A DNA stretch of 64,000 nt from Symsagittifera roscoffensis (GCF_963678635.1 NC_087070.1:5612539-5676538); one strand, 5' to 3'; counted from the stretch's first letter, positions 1 through 11,990 are shown. Notes: generated by a model from the letters alone, not told the origin. Program-made: numbers and translations.

Positions 1-2280
1 GGGTCTATTCGGGAACATTTCAACCATCGTCATTTTAAACTTGTCCAAGGAGCCCAGCTTCAAAGAGTGAGTCTAAATTTCAATACCTTTTGTAAAGTAG
101 TTGTTGTTCCAACCATTGAAATTGGGGAGGATATTTATATTCGAGTGTTTCAGCTTTTTTCTTTTTTTTTCGTTTTCCACGCAAAATCAGATAACACAAA
201 TAATAAATGGAAAGGGTCGAGCGATCAAAGAACTTTTAAACTTAATTCGAACGACTTTGATAAAATTTTCAAAAATTTTCCCCAGTGTTGAGAAATACCG
301 GTATGACTTTTTTAAATATCGATCAAAAAAGCGAGCGAACCGGCTTGTTACAGGTTTATAATACTTTTAAAACTAACTTATACTTAATTTAACTCAAATC
401 AAATTAGTTATTGATAATTTCTAGCGCCTTCTTGGAAATAAAAATTTTAAGAACGAGCAACAACAAACTTCAAAATGTTTCAAAAATTTTAGATAGCTTT
501 CATATTTTGTTTTAATATTTATTTGGAATAACTTTTTCAAATGTACGTAATTTGCTTATACTACGGTATTTCTAGGCTGTTGGTCAGAATCACTCATAGC
601 ACTGAAAAAATAACAAAAACGACGCAATTTGATAAACAAATAGTTTTTCTTTTTCAAAGGAATATGGTCGGATCATTCTGTGCCACTTACACAGCAACCG
701 CCTATCCTTGTTTATGTTTTCTATAGTTTTTTTTCAGCTCTTCCAGAAACTCAAGTACTGAATCCTTTAATGATTTAGCAATTTACTGTCGGCTCAAATA
801 AGATTGTTTCTAAAAGATGTGATTATAAAAGATGTGATCATAGCAATCTGATTTTTCAAAAGCAATTTGGCTAAATATGGCAGTTGTTAAAACATATTTA
901 CTTTTTTGGCTTTTATCTTCCAGTCAAAGCTGATCAAAACTAATAGCAGTCTTAAGTTGTCTAGAATACATGAGGTTTATTTGTTAAAAGAGTTGTTCCT
1001 TGCCAGTTTTGTAACTTTTCTTAAATTTCTTCAATCAATTGATGTTGGTCATTCAAATTTAGTAACTCAGAACAAGTTTTCCTTAACTTCTGTTGGTTTT
1101 GTTTTGTGTTTTTCAAACCGAGCACAAAGTCGACTGACAACCGATTTCAGGTCAAGCAAATTCGAAACATTCCAAGTGCAGTCGAAACATAGATCGAACA
1201 AAATCGAAACATAGATCGAACAAAATCGAAACATAAGTCAAACAAAGTAAGAGCTAAGAATCAATCTGGCTCAAAAATCTTCCAAAACTTTATGAGGCAA
1301 GACGTTTTTGCATATAAAAAAAAACAATAACTAAATTAAAGAATGGACCTGTGAAAGCACGCAAAAACCTCGTTTCCTTTTGAGTTATCTGTGATTTGTT
1401 TTTGTGTATTAGAAGTGGAGCTTTGCTTTTGTTTGTCTCATTTAGCAAAAAAAAACCTTTTGGTCGAGACAGTCGAGACCTACCGAATTTTGGCCGTGAA
1501 AGTCGAAACATAAGTCGAGCTCTTCGTTCGAGTATGAGCACTTTTTCTCTAGGCCTGCAAAAACTCAAATCAGCATCTGTTATAAGTCGACAAAAGTTTG
1601 GTAATTGGCCGGCAAATGTGTTATATCTCTGATGTTTGAAAGCATCTAAAAACCAGTAGTTATTTTTTTGCACTTATTTGCTGTTTTTTGCTTGTTGATG
1701 CAGATTGCAGCTTGGCGCAATTGATAAGTGGTGCATCACAAAGCCAAATTACCGGATAGAATAACTTTATGTGCAAAGACAGTCAAATTTTTATCAAAAA
1801 CGAGCAGAAGCAAAACAAATTTGATTACACACGGAACTGTCCATTACTTGGTACGAATGGTATTTTTTGCGTGAATCAGTGTTTTTCATTATTGGTGTCA
1901 CATAGTTTCGTTTTTGTCTAATCATGAATAAAATTAAGTCGCCTAACGTGGTTATACCCCCAGTGATAAACGTCTGTCAGTTCATAGACACGAGAAAGAC
2001 TAAAAATTATGCTGTTTTTTCTTCGAGGACAAGGTTTGAATGTTTACAAATTAAATCTAAAATTTTAAAATCTTTTTTCAATTGACCACTTCGTTGAATA
2101 ATCGCTCATCAAAATTGACGCTGAAATTTTACTTTTATTTTACGACAAAAAGAATGATTACTAAGATCATTTATCCACGAAGGATAGGACCAACATACGA
2201 GCTGTACATACAGCTCATCACGGCGAACCGCTGTTGTACCCTGCTTAAGAACTACATGCAATTTTTTTGGTTATTTTTCT
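1..2280. other. Intergenic or 5' intronic DNA, no gene seen
   Basis: AT-rich sequence with short scattered open frames that have low-complexity translations and no recognisable domain. The missing first exon of receptor A (N-terminus and TM1) could lie here or further upstream, but I found no exon-like block. The only structure I can point to is a small 22-bp tandem repeat at 1182-1247. Confidence 0.5.
1182..1247. repeat. 22-bp tandem repeat, 3 copies
   Basis: The unit begins TCGAAACATAGATCGAAC and recurs at 1182, 1204 and 1226. The third copy has diverged. No coding sense is apparent. Confidence 0.8.
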
Positions 2281-2294
2281 GGGCTGGGTAATGT

Positions 2295-2393
2295 TGCCTC
2301 ACCCTCAAGCAACGAGCACGGATCATGGTGGGCCTCGGACATCCGACCATTCGATTGAGAGGCGGAGACGTAACCACTTCACCACTGCTCCCC
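2295..2393 (-). mobile_element. tRNA-derived SINE-like head
   Basis: Read on the minus strand, this stretch has a Pol III A box TGGTGAAGTGG (2384-2374), an exact match to TRGYNNARNGG, and a B-box-like GGTCGGATGTCC (2348-2337) 25 bases further on, as in a tRNA. It is GC-richer than its surroundings. No clear cloverleaf acceptor stem is present, so it is more likely the tRNA-related head of a SINE than a functional tRNA. Tail and target duplication were not resolved. Confidence 0.45.
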
Positions 2394-2657
2394 ATGGTGG
2401 AAAAAAACTTATATTAAGAAGACTTGTACTTGTTGGTCTAAAGTTGATAAAAGCTTAAATAAAAACAGCGTGCAATGTCAAGTAAAAAGTGTTATATATC
2501 TCATTTGATAATGCATTAATTGGATTAAAATGCTTGTCGTGAAACAAATTAGGAATGATAAATGAGCCAAATTGATTTGACGCTTACTTTACACGTTAGT
2601 AATTGGTAGCTATAGCTTCTTTATTTTTTCCAAATTAACAACTTTCAAATCCTAACT

Positions 2658-3164
2658 AGACTGGTCGTATCAGGGCGAAGCCCTGAATGTTCCGACTGCC
2701 TTTAAAGGTTTATGAAGCAGTAATAACATAAAAAAAAATGTAATAAAACAAAATGAAATTTTAAAATTTGAAATTTTTTATGAAAATCATCCCCCCACAC
2801 GCCATATAAAGTACAAAAATATAGATTTCGCTCCTTGCAACAAATCAATTATGGCAAATAAGCTTCTTTCAACCAATTTGGAACGATTTCTAAGACGGAT
2901 TAACTCTCCGCTTACGCGTTAATAGCGCGAAATATATCGCGCGTTAATTGTCCCAAATTGGCCAAAATAGCAATCTTTAAACCCACATAACTTTACGAAA
3001 AATGATCACAGGTGAAATATCTTTTCAAATTTGAACAATACCTTTCGAATGATATAAAAAAATTACGTCAAAAATGGCTAGTTAAAAAGTCGAAATTTGT
3101 CTCAAGAAAAAAAACCCACCCCGAGCACAAATATTCCGTTACTTTCGTATCGAAAGTCGGAACA
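2658..3164 (-). repeat. Dispersed repeat R1, copy 1
   Basis: About 510 bp. One end carries the hairpin CAGGGCGAAGCCCTG next to TGTTCCGACT; the other end is AGTCGGAACA, so the two ends are inverted repeats of each other. The middle has a GC-rich core (GCGCGTTAATTGTCCC and related words) in AT-rich DNA. Orientation is named relative to the copy at 5853, which reads TTGTTCCGAC to CAGTCTTG. I see no coding capacity, so a non-autonomous DNA element is likely. Confidence 0.7.
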
Positions 3165-3439
3165 ATTATGAAAAAAACTATAACCAAAACAAATTTTTGT
3201 AACCTCAAGCTATGTTTTGCAACTATAAATTTTCTTTATCTTGCGACTTTATCTGCAACTATATTTATGAGCTATAACTAGGTCGCCTAAATCTTGCACA
3301 AGTCAATCTGCATTTTTTTTGCTCGGGAGTGATTGTTGTTGCGGCTTTGAAGTATGTAATGGGATCGCTGTTGTAGTTTTCAATGGTTTTTCTTAACCTC
3401 AAAGAAGATATTGCGTTTTTTGCTCGAAAATAATTATTG

Positions 3440-3700
3440 TTGCAACTTTTGAAGAAAGCAATGAAATTTTATACCCGAGGTGGTTTTCTATTCAGACTGA
3501 AATTGTCGTTCAGCGGAATTTTTTTTGTACCAAGGAAGATATCGACTCCCCAAGTTCAAAGGTAAAAGCTGTTTAATTTATCACTTTAGGTAAAGTTTCG
3601 CGGGTTTAAAAGTGGCTATTTTGAACTAAATTATGGGCGAATTCAAGAATGTATTCATGAGGCTCAAGGCGCAAAAACAATTTTATATACACAATTAAAG
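3440..3700 (+). repeat. Diverged R1-related segment
   Basis: This segment shares an ordered series of words with the diverged copy at 5203-5714, including ATATCGACT, GAGTTCAAA-like and GGACTAAATTATG-like words. It appears to be an older R1 relative. Confidence 0.35.
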
Positions 3701-4636
3701 GTTATAAAAATTATGTGCTTACAAATGCTTAAAATTAGCAATCCGATAGAATTTTGAGGTGTCTTTGAAGTTTTCTTGCTTCAGTTTTTGAAAAAATTGA
3801 CGGACTATTTATGCATCGATTGTTTTTTATTCAGTCCAGTTTCGACTTTATAGCAATCTTGACGATTTTTTGTAGACCATCTGAAAGTTACAGGGTTTAA
3901 GTTGCAGGATTTGAAGTTTGTTGATTTGGCCGATTCGGGATAATTCACTCGCGCAAATTTTCCAATGCTAATTACTATGCTGCAAAAGCGGCAAAGTAGT
4001 CTGACTAAGAAATCTTTCCGGTCTATTTGGTCCGAATGATGTTTTTGTGGATAACAAATAACTCTTTAGTCGTTTTTAACTTTGTTTTGTGCATAAAATT
4101 TGAAAATGTTCAACTACTTAAAGTACTTGCTAGCATTTAAGGCTTTGTCTCAATATGAGGAGTCTAGTTGTCCATGCAAGTGTCGCCAGCTTACAAGTGT
4201 AGGGCAGGCATACCAGCCCTTGCGGCTATCAAGAAAAGCAACTATAAATGCCTCTAAAAAAATATATGTTAAGAAACAGACACTACAATTTTTCTCTGAA
4301 TTTTTAAAAGTCACTGTCAACTTACTAGTCGCGTGTCAAGCCTGGAATTTATGGTGCTAAACTAGTAAAATTGTTCAGAAAAGAGTTTTCAAATACCAGA
4401 ATTTTCAAGGGTTCGTTCCTCTTACATTTGTCAAGTTCTCGAGATATCGTTGTCCTCATAGCATTTTCAGTGAAAGCTTTTTTTTTATTGTTATTACAGT
4501 TTTTGAAGAAAGTGACGAAATGTGTGGTTTTTGTCTCCACAAAATTCCACTTTTTAACAAACGGTTTTTGACGGTTTTTCAAATAAAATTCTGCCCTATT
4601 TCAAATAAAATTTTGCCCTGAGCTCAGATTTAAACA

Positions 4637-5179
4637 AGACTGCTCGTATCAGGGCGAGGCCCTGAAAGTTCCGACTACCTTTTAACGTTTATGGAGCAGT
4701 AATAACATAAACAACATAAAAAAATTAAATGCAATAAAATAAAATGAAAAAAAAAAATTTCTACAATTTGAAAATTTTTCTATGAAAATCATCCCCCCAC
4801 ACGCCATATAAAGTACAAAACAATAGATTTTGCTCCTTTTAACAAATCAATTATGGCAAATAAGCTTCTTACAACCAATTTGGAACAATTTCTAAGACGG
4901 ATTAATTCTCCGCTTACGCGTTAATAGCGCGAATTATATCGCGCGTTAATTGTCCCAAATTGGTCAAAAGGGCAATCTTTAAACCCTCATAACTTTACGA
5001 AAAATGATCACAGGTGAAATATCTTTTCAAATTTAAGCTCAGGACAACAATAGCTTTTGAATGATATAAAAAATTTCCTTCAAAAATGGCTAGTTAAAAA
5101 GTCGAAATTTGTCTGAAGAAAAAAAAAACCCACCCCGAGCACAAATATTCCGTTACTTTCGTATCGAAAGTCGGAACAA
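4637..5179 (-). repeat. Dispersed repeat R1, copy 2
   Basis: Nearly the same sequence and orientation as copy 1 at 2658-3164. It begins with AGACTGCTCGTATCAGGGC and ends AGTCGGAACA. Together with the opposite-orientation copy at 5853-6390 it forms two roughly 540-bp arms of a large inverted repeat. Confidence 0.75.
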
Positions 5180-5202
5180 AAACCATTTGACTGGTCAAAG
5201 TT

Positions 5203-5714
5203 ATTGTTCCGACTTTCGAAAAAAAACGGAATATTTATGCTCGGTGTGTTTTTTTTATTCGATCAATTTTTGCCGATCGAAATAATTGTTTTCGACAAAT
5301 TTTTTTATACCCTATTGAAAATATCGACTTCCTGAGTTCAAATGTAAAAAAGATAATCTACCTTATTTTTTGTAATGTTCTGGGGGTTTGCAAATTGCTA
5401 AATTGGACATGTTCTGGACTAAATTATGCGCGCTTTGAAGAATTTATTCATATTACTGATAGCGTAACGCGAATTATTTATGCGTGGCGAAATTTCCCGC
5501 ACAACAAAATCGTTCCAAATTGAATTGAGGCTAGCTCATCAAATCGTTCGTATTAATTTCGTACGACTCATCATTTCAGACTCATCATTTCACAATTTGA
5601 TATTGTCCAAAACTTATAGGTTTTCTATCATTTCTTTTCCCAAAAACTATTCGATATGAACTAAGGGATAGTCGGAACATTCAGGGCTTTGCCCTGATAT
5701 ACAAGCAGTATTGT
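5203..5714 (+). repeat. Dispersed repeat R1, diverged copy 3
   Basis: Opposite orientation to copy 2 and starting only 24 bases after it. It begins TTGTTCCGACTTTCG and ends with the CAGGGCTTTGCCCTG hairpin. It is diverged and rearranged in the middle, so it is probably an older insertion. Confidence 0.55.
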
Positions 5715-5852
5715 TCGTTAAGTTGCAGGGGTTTAAGGACTGTGAATTTTGTACAATTAACTCGCGATATATTTCGTGCATTAACGCGTACGTGGGAGGG
5801 AATTCAATCCGCCGTAGAAATTGTTCCAAATCAAATTGAGGCATGCTATTTT

Positions 5853-6390
5853 ATTGTTCCGACTTTCGATACGAAAGTAACGGAATATTTGTGCTCGGGG
5901 TGGGTTTTTTTTTCTTCAGACAAATTTCGACTTTTTAACTAGCCAACTTTGACGCAATTTTTTTATATCATTCAAAAATTATTGTTGTCCTGAGCTTAAA
6001 TTTGAAAAGAGATTTCACCTGTGATTATTTTTCGTAAAGTTATGAGGGTTTAAAGATTGCCATTTTGACCAATTTGGGACAATTAACGTGCGATATAATT
6101 CGCGCTATTAACGCGTGAGCGGAGATTTAATCCGTCTTATAAATCGTTCCAAATTGGTTGAACGAAGCTTAATTGCCATAATTGATTTGTTACAGTGAAC
6201 GAAATCTATCTTTTTATACTTTATATGGCGTGTGGGGGGATGATTTTCATTAAAAAATTCAAATTTTAGAAGAAAGAAAATTTCATTTTTTTTTTATTTC
6301 ATTTAATTGTTTTAAGTTATTTTTGCTGCTCCATAATCCTTAAAAGGCAGTCGGAACATTCAGGGCTTCGCCCTGATACGAGCAGTCTTG
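5853..6390 (+). repeat. Dispersed repeat R1, copy 4
   Basis: Starts TTGTTCCGACTTTCG and ends CAGGGCTTCGCCCTG followed by ATACGAGCAGTCTTG. It is the mirror image of copy 2, with a 673-base spacer that holds copy 3. Confidence 0.75.
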
Positions 6391-7004
6391 TCTTTTTAAT
6401 GCTTAACTATTTGCAAAGTATATCACTTTGTACTTTAAATAGCGTATGAGGGAAAAGAATGAAAAAAAAAAGTAAAATTTTATCATTTTCCTAATTTTCA
6501 TCTTTTTGTAATGAGACCACTACTCCATTGGCACTCCTGTTGCATCCCTGCGAGTTGATGAAAATAATTCAAACTACTGTTTTTGAATTGAGAGGATAAA
6601 CTGAGAAGCCGAAACTTTCGCAATAATAAAATCATAAGATGTTGACATTTTACTAAATGTTTTTATTTGGTTGCTTTTTGATTGTTTCTGGTCCCAATAA
6701 ATTATGTTTTAAATAGTTAAATTTTTCTGAAATTTCTTGGAAAGGCTTGTTTTCGTATATTTTATAATGATAAACGAAGAATCCTGTTTCTGAGGCGGAA
6801 TTTAGTTTCCAATTTTATTCCAGGACCTCCTGCACATTGTTTCCATTTTTAAACAATCCCTCAAAGTTGATATACTTTTCTCCTGAAACTGTAATTAGCA
6901 AGCTTATTGAGCAAAATTTCTTGATTGACTGTATCAAAAGCTTTTCGAAATCAGTAAATTGTGCCAAACCGTTCTCTTTATGGTCAATCACCTTTCTCAT
7001 GGGT

Positions 7005-7293
7005 TCCGTTTTTTTTTTAAATTATCGCACGAAGACGAATGTTTTTTTTTCAAAAACCAAATTGTTCATTACGTAGAAATTTGTGTTCATCAATGGCGGA
7101 CTTTTTTTTCTAAATTATTGCACGAAGACATGAACGTTTTTTTTTCAAAAACCCAATTGTTCATTACGTAGAAATTTGTGTTCATCAATGGCGGACGTTT
7201 TTTTTTAAATTATTGCACGAAGACATGAACGTTTTTTTTTTTTTGAAAACCCCATTGTTCATTACGTAGAAATTTTTGTTCATCAGTGGCGGA
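7005..7293. repeat. About 94-bp tandem repeat, 3 copies
   Basis: The word GCACGAAGAC recurs at 7027, 7120 and 7215, each followed by a T-run, CAAAAACC-like sequence, TTGTTCATTACGTAGAAAT and CATCAATGGCGG. Length differences are in the T-run. Non-coding. Confidence 0.85.
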
Positions 7294-7546
7294 GATCAGT
7301 CTTGAAAACAGAAGTTTTTCAAAACTGAAATTTGTAATTGCGCTTCATTGTGAAATTGTCTTTTTTGTTTCTGTTTAGTTTTGTGATCAGCTCAGTTAAT
7401 TATTTCTCATAATTTGCTTTGGGGGCTATGATCTCGTATACAGCCTCTGTCGTTATTTATTTCTCTTGAGTTGCTTTTTTGGGGGTGGAGCTATAATGAA
7501 AATGACTCTGTTGATTGTCTGATACTGTTGTTGTTGTTGTTGTTGT

Positions 7547-7680
7547 CAGGCGCGGATCTAGGAATTTCTCGAGGGGGGGGGGGGGCGGATTTTCAAAAAA
7601 ATTTTGAAAATTTTGTCGACATTTTTTTAGGTCAGCCAAATTGATTTTGTGAGCTCTCCCAAACCACTATAGAGACCCTA
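7547..7680. mobile_element. Truncated MITE of family R2
   Basis: Begins CAGGCGCGGATCTAGG with CTCGAG and a long G-run, as in the complete R2 copies. It stops within the element at about 7680 without a second terminus. (TTG)n microsatellites flank it on both sides, and the right one is the pyrimidine-poor acceptor tract of receptor A exon 1. Confidence 0.6.
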
Positions 7681-7711
7681 ATTTGATTGTTGTTGTTGTT
7701 GTTTGTGTCAG

Positions 7712-7817
7712 TTCTCTGCTGTGGTGGTGTGCCCAATTGGAAGCCCTCTTCGACATCTTTGGACTCTCCACCGGAATCCTCTTCTTCAACACCATCCACT
7801 TCCTTCTCGTCGACCAG
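7712..7817 (+). CDS. Receptor A (class A GPCR), TM2 exon
   Basis: This exon encodes about 35 residues forming TM2 of a rhodopsin-like receptor. The acidic residue in ALFDIFGLSTG fits the conserved Asp 2.50, followed by a hydrophobic stretch ending HFLLVDQ. Acceptor TGTGTCAG precedes 7712 and donor GTGAGA follows 7817. The exon begins with the third base of a codon and ends in phase 0, matching the next exon. Local GC content is clearly higher than in the flanks. The upstream exon with N-terminus and TM1 was not found. An R2 MITE sits 47 bp downstream of the donor. The family is clear from the combined exons; the ligand is unknown. Confidence 0.85.
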
Positions 7818-7856
7818 GTGAGAAAACTGGTCTTGCTAACTAATTCCGCTTTTTTT

Positions 7857-7864
7857 ATTTCGAT
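7857..7864. repeat. 8-bp target-site duplication, left
   Basis: ATTTCGAT, repeated exactly at 8262-8269 on the other side of the MITE. Eight-base duplications are typical of hAT transposition. Confidence 0.9.
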
Positions 7865-8261
7865 CAGGGGCGGATTTAGGGGGGGGGGGGGCGCCCTTTT
7901 CCCTCAAGGATTCGACCCCCTGACCAACCAAAGGATCCCCCTTTGGTATATCTTACGACATCCATTTTGGCCGACCAACCCTAAAATTTGTCTGAAGGCG
8001 CCTTTGGCGCCAATATACTCTAATATTTAAGGGGAGCGCGCACCGAAAAAACGTTATTTTTTTGTCAAAGTTTTCCAAAAATGCCTAAAATTGGCATTTT
8101 TGACCCGTTTTTTCGAAAATTTGCCTGCGGCGCAAATAACTTTTTTTTTGTTAAATGAGCGCTCAGAAAAACTACTTGGTTGACCTAAAAAAAGTTCGGC
8201 AAATTTTTAGAAGTTTTTATGAAAATCCGCCCCTCTCGAGAAAGTACTAGATCCTCCCCTG
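7865..8261. mobile_element. Complete hAT-type MITE, family R2
   Basis: 397 bp. The ends are inverted repeats: CAGGGGCGGATTTAG on the left and the reverse complement of CAGGGGAGGATCTAG on the right. It is flanked by a perfect 8-bp duplication, ATTTCGAT. A run of 12 G lies next to the left end, and a palindrome GGCGCCTTTGGCGCC lies in the middle. No transposase frame. Partial or diverged relatives lie near 7.55, 13.1, 17.0, 39.9, 43.2, 52.96 and 60.2 kb. Confidence 0.9.
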
Positions 8262-9154
8262 ATTTCGATAGCTTCATTTCATGACAAGGTAAGATGCTTA
8301 TGCTTTTCGCGCTTATGCTTACGCTCTTAAGTTTATTAACCCTTTATAAGGTAATTAACTTTTTATACAAATATTTTCTAACACGGATAATAATCAATTA
8401 ATTTGCTTTCTTAAACGTCTGTCTCTCTAAATTTTAAAAAGAGTCGATTATAAAAGATTGGAAACGAATTATACTGTTTACATTTTTCGAAGCAATAAAA
8501 TCCACTTTTAATCAGTTATAATTGATTATACTCAAATTTTTTTCAAGTTTTTTTATCGAATGTAACATAATCCATTAAAATGGATTAAAAATGGATTATA
8601 AATTTTTAAAATCATTCTGTTGGTTTTTTCATTTGTTTATTATAAGCTTAAACTTTAATTGATTTTTTATTGGGATCGCTAAATATGAACTTTCTCTTAA
8701 TTTCAATCGCGGATATTGGGTGTCTTTGATTGAGGGAGCGAGGGGGGTTTGAGGCCATCGGGGTAGTGAATCGCGATAATATGAATGAAAGTGTTCTTTC
8801 ACGCTCGAGTTTTGCAGAAAGCTTTAAAAATTAGAGTAAAATTATACAAAAAAAATACAATCGATTACTTTGAAAACAAAAATAGATTTTAATTGATTAC
8901 AAGGGTTATAATAGATTTCCGTTTTTTTTTTACAATAATCCATTAAGAGGGATGAAGAATCCATGATTTTGACAACATTTTCGTCAAAAAACTCCATTTT
9001 AAGCAATTTTTCCATAAAATTTCAATGCGCGCCTTGATAATGATATCAGCCTTTTCAGGTTATTAACACTTGATAAAAACAATATTTTTTAATAAGTTTA
9101 GTATCACTTTATAATGTTATTAAACCCTTATAAGGTTGTAAGTTTACTGGTATC

Positions 9155-9300
9155 ATAGTTTTGCTAGCAACAAGCTCCGGGATACCAATGAGTTTAATTT
9201 ACACAATTTATGCAGTCTTCTAATTTGGAATACGGATTTTTTGGGCTAACAACTTGTTTATCAAAATTAATTGATTCATTTTATAGCTTGCTTCAATTTA
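9155..9300. repeat. Dispersed repeat R3, copy 1
   Basis: Shares CATAGTTTTGCTA, GCTCCG and GATACCAAT, followed by TTTAAATTGGAAT-like and TTTTATAGCTTG-like words in the same order, with 16737-16900. Origin unknown. Confidence 0.5.
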
Positions 9301-10296
9301 CATTCTTTTGTACAAGTTTTTTTTCAAAAAACGAAGCTTTATTTATAAACCTTTTTTTAGGTCGCACAAATTGATTTTCGAAGCTCTTCCAGATCAAGAT
9401 ATATCGCGAGCTCCTTTCTCAAAATAAGTATATATCAGAGTCTTTAGAAAAATTTTGAATAGCTTTAGTCAAAAATGATCTCCTTAAAAAGTATCAAAGA
9501 AGGGAAACCATTTGAATGGTCAGGGACTATAATTCCTGAGAAAGAAAGAGAGCTTCATTTGGCTTAATTTGGTTTCAGTTTACATTTTATCTGGTTTTAG
9601 CTTATCTTTTATCGGCTCAAAGCTTCGTGACCTAATTTTGCTGATAAAAAATTTATTTACGCCCCCTTAGGGAAATAAATCTATTTACGGAAATACACAA
9701 AACATCAATACTTCAGAGTTTTTTTAACGCTGAGTTTATCACAGCAACAATTTTGTTTTTGGCTAAGTGGATGTATACACAAATTTTTTCAGCTTATTTG
9801 CCGGTCGATAAATGTTTCAGAATGCCTATCTGATGTCGTTGATTGTATTGCTGGATGTTTTTTCCTCAAAGCTAGCATCATTCGACACAAAACCTTAGGC
9901 TTTTCCAAGTTTGGCTTAACAAAAATTTTTCATTTTAATTCAATAAGTGGCTTCCTTTTCTAATTTTTCTGCTAGTCAGCAAGGCTTCACACCAAAGCTA
10001 TCGCTATTGATGTGAAGAGCCGCCGCTTTTTTCCTTTGTAAATCATCAAAGCTAATTGGCAAAACTTACCCTAGAAACAAATAGAGTCAGTAAGACGTTT
10101 TAGAATCAGTTCTGCATTTTGTTAAAAAGAAACAAGAAATAGAACTTTTTCTAGTCGTAACTTTTTCAATGACAAGCATTCGAGTTTATAGTCGTAATTA
10201 TTATTTTTCGCGTACGACTCAATTTAATCGGTAATAGAGAGTAGCTGAAAGTTATGCAAGCAGCATAAAATGGTCTGAGAGTGTAGTCAATAAAAC

Positions 10297-10298
<2 letters not shown>

Positions 10299-10356
<58 letters not shown>
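10299..10356. repeat. (TA)n microsatellite
   Basis: 29 uninterrupted TA units, followed by an imperfect TATA-rich tail to about 10374. Confidence 0.95.
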
Positions 10357-10362
<6 letters not shown>

Positions 10363-10446
10363 TAAATGTATATATCACGTTCAGAAGCCAAAAACTGATG
10401 TAAATGTGTCAACCAAACAATTCTATTTCAGACTGGAAAACAAATT

Positions 10447-10566
10447 GTGTTTCAATAAGTCTTTGTTGCAAATCAGTGCAATTTTTTTGTGCAAGCTTGT
10501 TTCTAAATTAAAACCAATATTGCACCAAAAAATTGCACTGAGGTGCAACAAAGACCTATTGAAATA
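10447..10566. repeat. Foldback with about 47-bp arms
   Basis: The left arm (10447-10493) contains TTTCAATAAGTCTTTGTTGC; the right arm (10520-10566) contains its near-perfect reverse complement. The loop is about 26 bases. It could be a very short MITE; no target duplication was identified. Confidence 0.7.
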
Positions 10567-11826
10567 TAACTTGTAATTATAAAGTATTAAAGAATAACTA
10601 TAAAATAAAATAAATAATAATTATAATAAAATCATAATTATTAATAATTACCCTCGCGACTTTTTTCCCGTAAACATTCTGTTTGCAGAAATTGCGCGCG
10701 AATTCACGCGTATTTTACGGTAGAGGCAAATGTAGTATGTCCATGCTAGGTTAAGTATAGGCCTTGTGTGATTGTTATGAGTTCCTCCAGTAGTAATTTT
10801 GCTCCGACTTTTTTCGGTGTTTTTTGGCATTTGAGTGTCGGCTTTAATTCCATCGGCGCTGATTTTCTGAATGAATTTCGTTGCTATAAAATTGCTTTTT
10901 TAAAAAATCTTTTTTAGTTTTCCAGATCACATTCGTTGTGTTTTTAATCTCGTTTGTCTAGGCTTCTGAAAAATTGAGTAATGTTGTTCGGTATTTATGT
11001 GTCTTTCATTTACTAACTTAAAAAAAAAAACAAATCATAGTTAGTGGTTTTTGGTGCTTTCATCAATGCAGTTTACCAATGCAGTTTAACCAGGGTTCAA
11101 TCGAGCGTCTTCTGAATGCTTCTATGCATAGCAGGCAAGTTTAAAAAGTATGTTGTTGGTAGGCTGATTTTGTCGCTCATATAATTTCAAAAAATTATTT
11201 CGCAAAAAATTTTTTACCTGACTTTTTGATAATTTTTTCCCGACTTGAAATTTTGGCTCTGATTCGCCTCTGTGTTTTATTATTGATAATTATACTTTTA
11301 TATTAAACCGACAATAGAAAAAAAAACTAAAAGTTTTCAGTTTTCTTTTTTTTTTGATATCTGACTACACATTTTTGAGACCTTCTGCAATGAAAAAGAT
11401 TGTCTAGTATGTGCAATAAACTATAATGGCTTAGAAGAAAAAACATAATATTTTCTAAGCTTAGTTATCCCTAAATTCACAACAGATAGACTGCAACAAA
11501 AGATTTTTGAGTAAACTGATCAAAAGTAACAAGATAAATTAAAAAAAAATTATTTTGGATTTATATTATTATTTATGCAAAATTAAATCCGATGTTTTCT
11601 ACAAATGATATGCTCTGCGAAGCTAGCATAACTCTACTGAAACCTAAATGATCATCATCTCTAATGGTTTATGTAAGTATCTCAAATTATATAATTTTTG
11701 TAGGATTCCTTCAAAGGTTGGCATCTGAAAGTCAGAACCTAACAAGATACACTTTTTTGTTAAAAACACACGCTTTGCATTTAGCTCTCAAAATTTTGGA
11801 AAATCGGTAATGGAAAAATGGTAGCT

Positions 11827-11990
11827 ATACTAACACGGCATTGTCTCAATAAAACACAAAAAAAAGTTCTCTCCTGAGAGGCCAATTTTTACTAACATTT
11901 TGATAGTTATACTAACACGGCATTGTCACAAAAAAAAAAAAAATACTTCTCTCCTTTTTTGCCAATTTTTACAGAAATCAGAAATATCAG
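11827..11990. repeat. 82-bp tandem duplication
   Basis: ATACTAACACGGCATTGTC occurs at 11827 and 11909, each followed by an A-run, TTCTCTCC and GCCAATTTTTAC. Two copies. Confidence 0.75.

Noticed and set aside
10299-10374. (TA)n tract as a replication origin or centromeric signal
   Set aside because: An isolated 58-bp microsatellite with nothing else to support such a role.
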